Below are positions 60,800-64,000 of a DNA stretch of 64,000 bases, piece after piece (position 1 is the first letter of the stretch; every line of letters begins with the position of its first letter). The position numbers and the translations under genes are program-made. Origin of the DNA: an uncultured Sutterella sp. (GTDB lineage Bacteria > Pseudomonadota > Gammaproteobacteria > Burkholderiales > Burkholderiaceae_F); NCBI GenBank assembly GCA_905202595.1, contig CAJKSP010000004.1, positions 18,250 through 82,249 on the forward strand, read 5' to 3'. Under the pieces are notes generated by a model, which saw nothing but the letters and a program-made list of their open reading frames with translations, was not told where the DNA came from and ran no database searches.

Positions 60800-61441
60800 T
60801 CAGAAGAGCTCTCCAAAAAGCTTTTTCTTCTTCTTGTTTTCTTCTGCATCCAGCTTTCCCGCTTCTGCAGCAGATTCGGCAGCCGGCACGTCAGCCGAAT
60901 CTTCCGCAGCCGACGCAGCAGCAGGAAGAGCAGCTGCCTGCGATGCCGTCATGCGGCGGGCCAACGCTTGAATTTCGCCGGTGATGGCAGAACGGTTGGC
61001 TTCTCGGTCCTTTTGCTGAGAAGCGGCCGCATCCGCCACCGTCTTCTGCAACAGCTCGATATTTTCTCGCAGCGCCTGCAGCACCTCATCATTGCGATCC
61101 GTAACAAGCGCTTCCAGCTTGTCAATGCGAGCTTTAATCTCCTTGCTCGCTTCGGTCACGCGGTTCTTGTCAGCTTCTTCAGCCTCCTGGTGTGCACGAC
61201 GCGCTTCCTTGTAGGCAGTGCGAATCTCGAAAAACATGCTCGCCTGCTGCCAAATCGTATAGACGCCAAGAAGCACGACGATGGCGCAAAAGCCGCAGAC
61301 GACCAGCACGCCGAGCGGCGCTTGAATTTCGGTATAAACCAAATTGACAGTCGTCTCTTGCGAAAGAGTTGTCCAGTTGATGATGAGGAAGACCGCCATC
61401 ACAACCATGATGAGCAGCATGCCAAGGGTGCGGAACTTCAC
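60800..61441 (-). CDS. LapA-domain membrane protein with coiled-coil tail
   Basis: A 213-aa protein. Two N-terminal hydrophobic segments (about 5-25 and 43-65: GMLLIMVVMAVFLIINW, LGVLVVCGFCAIVVLLGVY) with QETTVNLVYTEIQAPLGVL between them match the LapA (DUF1049) domain. A long charged coiled coil (about 75-165) and an Ala-Glu-rich tail ending NKKKKKLFGELF follow, twice the usual LapA length. LapA normally sits beside LapB, but lapB is 40 kb away here. The GTG at 61441 has GGAG eight bases upstream. Confidence 0.75.
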   Translation of the reverse strand: MKFRTLGMLLIMVVMAVFLIINWTTLSQETTVNLVYTEIQAPLGVLVVCGFCAIVVLLGVYTIWQQASMFFEIRTAYKEARRAHQEAEEADKNRVTEASKEIKARIDKLEALVTDRNDEVLQALRENIELLQKTVADAAASQQKDREANRSAITGEIQALARRMTASQAAALPAAASAAEDSADVPAAESAAEAGKLDAEENKKKKKLFGELF

Positions 61442-61569
61442 AACGGAATCTCCATTCAGATAGAACGCTCTAAGGTAGCGCTGAAGCGCTTCATATAATA
61501 CAGGCGCGGCCTTTGACCGCGCATCGTTGTCAGGCCGGCACCGCCCGCCGGCGATCCGGAGCACAAGCT

Positions 61570-62217
61570 ATGAAGACAGATCCTCGTTTCCCTACGCTTC
61601 ACATCGTGGACCATCCTCTCGTCCAGCACAAACTTTCCATCATGCGCCGCAAGGAGACGAGCACCAGAGACTTCCGAGAGCTTTTGAAGGAAATCGCCAT
61701 GCTCATGGGCTATGAGCTCACGCGCGATTTCCCGCTCACCACGCAACGCATTGAAACGCCGCTCGCCGAATTTGATGCACCGATGATGACCGGTAAGAAA
61801 TGCGTGATCGTGCCGGTGCTTCGCGCCGGTCTCGGCATGGCGGACGGCCTGCTTATGCTGATGCCCTCTGCGAGAGTCGGCCACATTGGCCTTTATCGCG
61901 ATGCGCAGCACCGCCCGGTGGAATATCTCGTCAAGCTGCCCGCCGTTGAAGGACGCACTTTCATCGTCGTAGATCCGATGCTCGCAACTGGCTATTCCGG
62001 CGCACATGCCGTTGATGTATTGAAAAAACGCGGCGTCAAGGGTGAAAACATCCGCTTCATGGCGCTTGTGAGCGCGCCTGAGGGCGTCAAAGTCTTTGGC
62101 TCTCAACATCCCGATGTTCAGCTCTACGTGGCAGCGCTTGACGATCATCTCGACGAAAACGCCTACATCGTTCCAGGACTTGGTGACGCCGGAGACCGCA
62201 TTTTCGGCACAAAGTAG
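61570..62217 (+). CDS. upp: Uracil phosphoribosyltransferase
   Basis: Upp (215 aa) salvages uracil with PRPP to UMP. It has the PRPP site VDPMLATGYSGAHAVD, LRAGLGMADGLL, and the uracil-binding end AYIVPGLGDAGDRIFGT. GGAG precedes the ATG at good distance. No uraA permease gene is adjacent; a terminator follows. Confidence 0.97.
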   Translation: MKTDPRFPTLHIVDHPLVQHKLSIMRRKETSTRDFRELLKEIAMLMGYELTRDFPLTTQRIETPLAEFDAPMMTGKKCVIVPVLRAGLGMADGLLMLMPSARVGHIGLYRDAQHRPVEYLVKLPAVEGRTFIVVDPMLATGYSGAHAVDVLKKRGVKGENIRFMALVSAPEGVKVFGSQHPDVQLYVAALDDHLDENAYIVPGLGDAGDRIFGTK

Positions 62218-62236
62218 CCTCTTGCACCTGACCGGC

Positions 62237-62265
62237 AAAAGCCTCCTTACAGGAGGCTTTTTTTG
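62237..62265 (+). terminator. Terminator after upp
   Basis: AAAAGCCTCCT (62237-62247) pairs with AGGAGGCTTTT (62251-62261), then more T. Confidence 0.9.
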
Positions 62266-62432
62266 TCTTATGGAAGCCGCATTGAGACCCCTTCGAAGGA
62301 AGCTCTGTTTTTCATACACGAAATATCAGTAATAACCCTATTATTTCTAGACTACAGAGGCAACGACAAATCATTTCTACCTCTTTATATATATAAAAAC
62401 TTGGATCAAAGGCCTCTGATGTCCTTTTTAGA

Positions 62433-62446
62433 TTGACGATCATCAA
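62433..62446. promoter_or_regulatory. FNR-type box upstream of frdC
   Basis: TTGAC-GATC-ATCAA matches TTGAT-N4-ATCAA at 9 of 10 positions. A CATCAT hexamer starts 29.5 bases from its centre, the class II distance, so oxygen-limited activation of frdC is predicted. Confidence 0.65.
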
Positions 62447-62593
62447 ACTTAAGGAGATCTGAAGCGTGCATCATGCAAGCACTTCAAGCGTGATGCGCGG
62501 TTAAAGCCACGAGCGCATTGAAGTCCTCTTTTTTCTTCTCCCTTCCGCGCCGAATTCCGGCAGCAGGAAACTGTTCACAGCAGGATCAACATC

Positions 62594-63427
62594 ATGTCTC
62601 ATGACAGCGAAAAGTACGCTCACGTGCCTACCGCGACCGACAACGTCTGGGGCGTCGGCCTGAAGGATGCCAAGCGCGCGAGCCGCAAGACCGCCTACGC
62701 CGATGTGGCGCAGTCCGTCACCGGCCTCATCCTCGGCATCTTCCTTTTCTGCCACATGGCATTCACGGGCTCCGTGAACTTCGGCAAGGATCTTTTTGCC
62801 AACCTGATCTCCGTGTCGGGCGGCGCCTTCTTTGACGGCCAGGAACATCTTTGGATGCACGTCGTCTTCGTCGGCTTCATCTTCATCTGCATCGTGATTC
62901 ACGCCTTCTGCGCGCTGCGCCGCTTCCCGACGTCGTACAAGCAGTTCCGTGACATCCGCGCCCATGCCCGCATGGTTCACCACGAAGATACGACGCTCTG
63001 GATGATCCAGCTCGTTACGGCTTTCCTGCTTTTCCTGCTGGTCTTCCCGCACGTGATCAGCATGCTCACGCACCCGAGCATCTTCGACCCGAACCTCATT
63101 GGTGTTCACACCTATGACAATGGCCTGCTCTACACGTTCATCTTCCTCGTTGTGACGGAACTGCACGGCATGATCGGCCTTTATCGTCTGGCTGTTAAGT
63201 GGGACATCTTCGCGAAGAACCCGGACAGCAACCTCATTGACCAGCGCGCTCAGACGGAACGTGCCGGCCTGCGCAAGGGCATGCTGATCGTCGCTCTCAT
63301 CATGATTGTTCTCGGCACGATCACGATGTGGCGCAACTACTCGATCGGCTCCGAACAGGTTCAGGCTGGCGAAGAATCTACTCGCTATGTGATCCCGGCC
63401 GACAAGGCTTGGTTCCTCGCTGAATAA
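62594..63427 (+). CDS. frdC: Fumarate reductase dihaem cytochrome b subunit (Wolinella/Campylobacter type)
   Basis: A 277-aa membrane protein with five helices that anchors the fumarate reductase and carries menaquinol electrons to FrdAB. The four haem-b histidines fall in successive helices at His54, His103, His153 and His191, and Glu189 two residues before the last His matches Glu180-x-His182 of Wolinella succinogenes FrdC. The hydrophilic N terminus is about 35 residues. The Wolinella order is frdCAB; here an insertion sequence begins about 110 bases downstream, and frdA and frdB are not in the window. Confidence 0.88.
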   Translation: MSHDSEKYAHVPTATDNVWGVGLKDAKRASRKTAYADVAQSVTGLILGIFLFCHMAFTGSVNFGKDLFANLISVSGGAFFDGQEHLWMHVVFVGFIFICIVIHAFCALRRFPTSYKQFRDIRAHARMVHHEDTTLWMIQLVTAFLLFLLVFPHVISMLTHPSIFDPNLIGVHTYDNGLLYTFIFLVVTELHGMIGLYRLAVKWDIFAKNPDSNLIDQRAQTERAGLRKGMLIVALIMIVLGTITMWRNYSIGSEQVQAGEESTRYVIPADKAWFLAE

Positions 63428-63442
63428 GCAGATTCACGCTGA

Positions 63443-63472
63443 CTGCGGTTGCGGATGTGCTCCGCACCGCAG
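63443..63472 (+). promoter_or_regulatory. Long hairpin just after frdC
   Basis: CTGCGGTTGCGGA and TCCGCACCGCAG pair with one bulged base, 15 nt after the frdC stop. No T run follows. It is probably an mRNA 3' stem or an intercistronic element. Confidence 0.45.
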
Positions 63473-63505
63473 CGATCTCACAAAAAAGCCTCCCATCTTG
63501 AACTG

Positions 63506-63534
63506 TCCCCAGAAAGTGAGACACTTTCTGGGGA
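63506..63534. repeat. Perfect inverted repeat at IS left end
   Basis: TCCCCAGAAAGTG (63506-63518) and CACTTTCTGGGGA (63522-63534) are exact complements around a 3-base loop, immediately upstream of the transposase-like start. It may be the IS end, or a hairpin blocking read-through transcription from frdC into the element. Confidence 0.7.
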
Positions 63535-63540
63535 TTATTC

Positions 63541-63966
63541 ATGAGCAGGAAAATTTCAGCTGAAATTCGTCATCAGGTGTTGTTGCTGCTTAAGCAAGGC
63601 GCACGATCGCGAACCATCGCAACGCAACTCAAAGTGAGCCGAAGCTGGGCAACAGAATGTCAACGCCGCTTTGACCGCGGCGATCTCTCCTGGCTTGATC
63701 CTGCTTACAGATCGCTGACGTCTCTTGAACTTGCAATGCAGGCTGTTCGAGAGTACGTGGCGTGCCGCAGCTACGCAGAGGCTGCCCGTATTTGCAATAT
63801 TTCGAGTTCGGCTGTTTATCGCTACGTCCAAAATATGTCAAAGTGGGGAATGCCGCTGTTATCCGCAGAGCGGTCATCCTCTTCGACGAAGCTTGAAATG
63901 AAATCTACTGTCCGGGCCAAATCACTCCTATCTATTAAGAAACCGATGTTGAGCGACAGAATATGA
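63541..63966 (+). CDS. Helix-turn-helix transposase subunit (OrfA-like)
   Basis: A 141-aa protein with two helix-turn-helix segments: ISAEIRHQVLLLLKQGARSRTIATQLKVSRSWATECQRRF in the first 45 residues and a second around YAEAARICNISSSAVYRYV. The domain plan resembles OrfA of IS150-like IS3 elements. The C-terminal 35 residues (Ser-rich, then STVRAKSLLSIKK) have no recognised match, and the usual leucine zipper is absent, so the frame may be truncated. Codon use and GC are lower than in the neighbours. Confidence 0.6.
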   Translation: MSRKISAEIRHQVLLLLKQGARSRTIATQLKVSRSWATECQRRFDRGDLSWLDPAYRSLTSLELAMQAVREYVACRSYAEAARICNISSSAVYRYVQNMSKWGMPLLSAERSSSSTKLEMKSTVRAKSLLSIKKPMLSDRI

Positions 63967-64000
63967 TCCCCCAAAACGACAAGAATTGACCCCGGTACTC

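Larger units (their letters stand above)
62218..62593. other. Intergenic region between upp and frdC
   Basis: These 376 bases hold the upp terminator, an AT-rich stretch (about 62320-62400, with TATATATATA) unlike the surrounding DNA, an FNR-like box (62433-62446) and the frdC leader with AGCAGGA upstream of the start. CATCAT at 62469-62474 lies at the spacing from the box expected for a -10 element of a class II FNR promoter. No gene is seen. Confidence 0.6.
63503..64000 (+). mobile_element. Probable insertion sequence (IS3/IS150-like), left part
   Basis: About 75 bases after frdC, GC content drops and TGTCCCCAGAAAGTGAGACA begins, which contains a perfect 13-bp inverted repeat (63506-63518 with 63522-63534). 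A helix-turn-helix orfA-like gene follows at once. TG at the outer end is typical of IS3-family termini. The element runs beyond the window or is degenerate, because orfA stops early and no orfB is seen. An interrupted AAAAAAGCCTCCC just to the left looks like half of a terminator, which may mark the insertion point. Confidence 0.5.

Overview
The window is a GC-rich (roughly 60 percent), densely coded chromosomal segment of a betaproteobacterium of the order Burkholderiales. Local gene orders such as gyrA-serC-cmk-rpsA-ihfB-lapB, dnaX-ybaB-recR, purE-purK-sua5, hemC-hemD and pepN-fbp are those of that group. Several traits point to an anaerobic, host-associated, menaquinone-using lineage like Sutterella or Parasutterella: a Wolinella-type dihaem fumarate reductase membrane subunit, an orphan NapC/NrfH-type tetrahaem cytochrome, a periplasmic arylsulfate sulfotransferase, FNR-like boxes, and no ubiG at the ompA-gph position. 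The genus is inferred from gene content only.

Layout. 1-6.6 kb: partial yhbY, then a leftward series greA, gmhA, recR, modD, ybaB, dnaX (split by a frameshift), a LysE exporter, and SRP RNA with a clear promoter. 6.9-8.7 kb: trxA and rho (rightward). 8.8-12.1 kb: leftward nadE (glutaminase domain reduced), hemD, hemC. 12.4-18.5 kb: rightward rpmE2, a large membrane protein, a MATE pump, a radical SAM protein and an unknown two-TM protein. 18.6-28 kb: leftward htpX, lapB, ihfB, rpsA, cmk, serC, gyrA. 28.2-34.5 kb: rightward mtaD, ompA-like gene, gph, tmRNA and a giant DUF748 protein. 34.6 kb: tRNA-Thr(CGT) on the minus strand. 34.9-43.5 kb: rightward tsaE-amiC, fba, dagK, purC, purE-purK-sua5, yffB-murI. 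43.6-50.4 kb: accessory metabolism (thioesterase, kynB, nitroreductase, DUF72), an orphan response regulator with an altered receiver, a Spy-like periplasmic protein and assT. 50.6-55.8 kb: purB, then modABC divergent from modE with two matching palindromes between them. 56-63.4 kb: tetrahaem cytochrome, pepN, fbp, a LapA-domain protein, upp and frdC. 63.5 kb to the end: the start of a probable insertion sequence.

How it fits together. Most of the window is housekeeping: translation, replication, haem, purine, cell wall and central carbon (Fba and Fbp). The distinctive parts concern anaerobic respiration and molybdenum. The tetrahaem cytochrome and frdC each carry the same FNR-type half-site pair upstream, which suggests shared oxygen control. 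modABC/modE supplies molybdate, while modD lies 50 kb away, between ybaB and recR. Points worth checking include a dnaX reading frame that needs a +1 rather than the E. coli -1 shift to make tau, a NadE lacking the glutaminase Lys and Cys, Asn and Gln at the GyrA quinolone-determinant positions, a C-x3-C-H haem motif, and a receiver domain with Asn at the phospho-acceptor site. No CRISPR array, prophage or defence island is visible.
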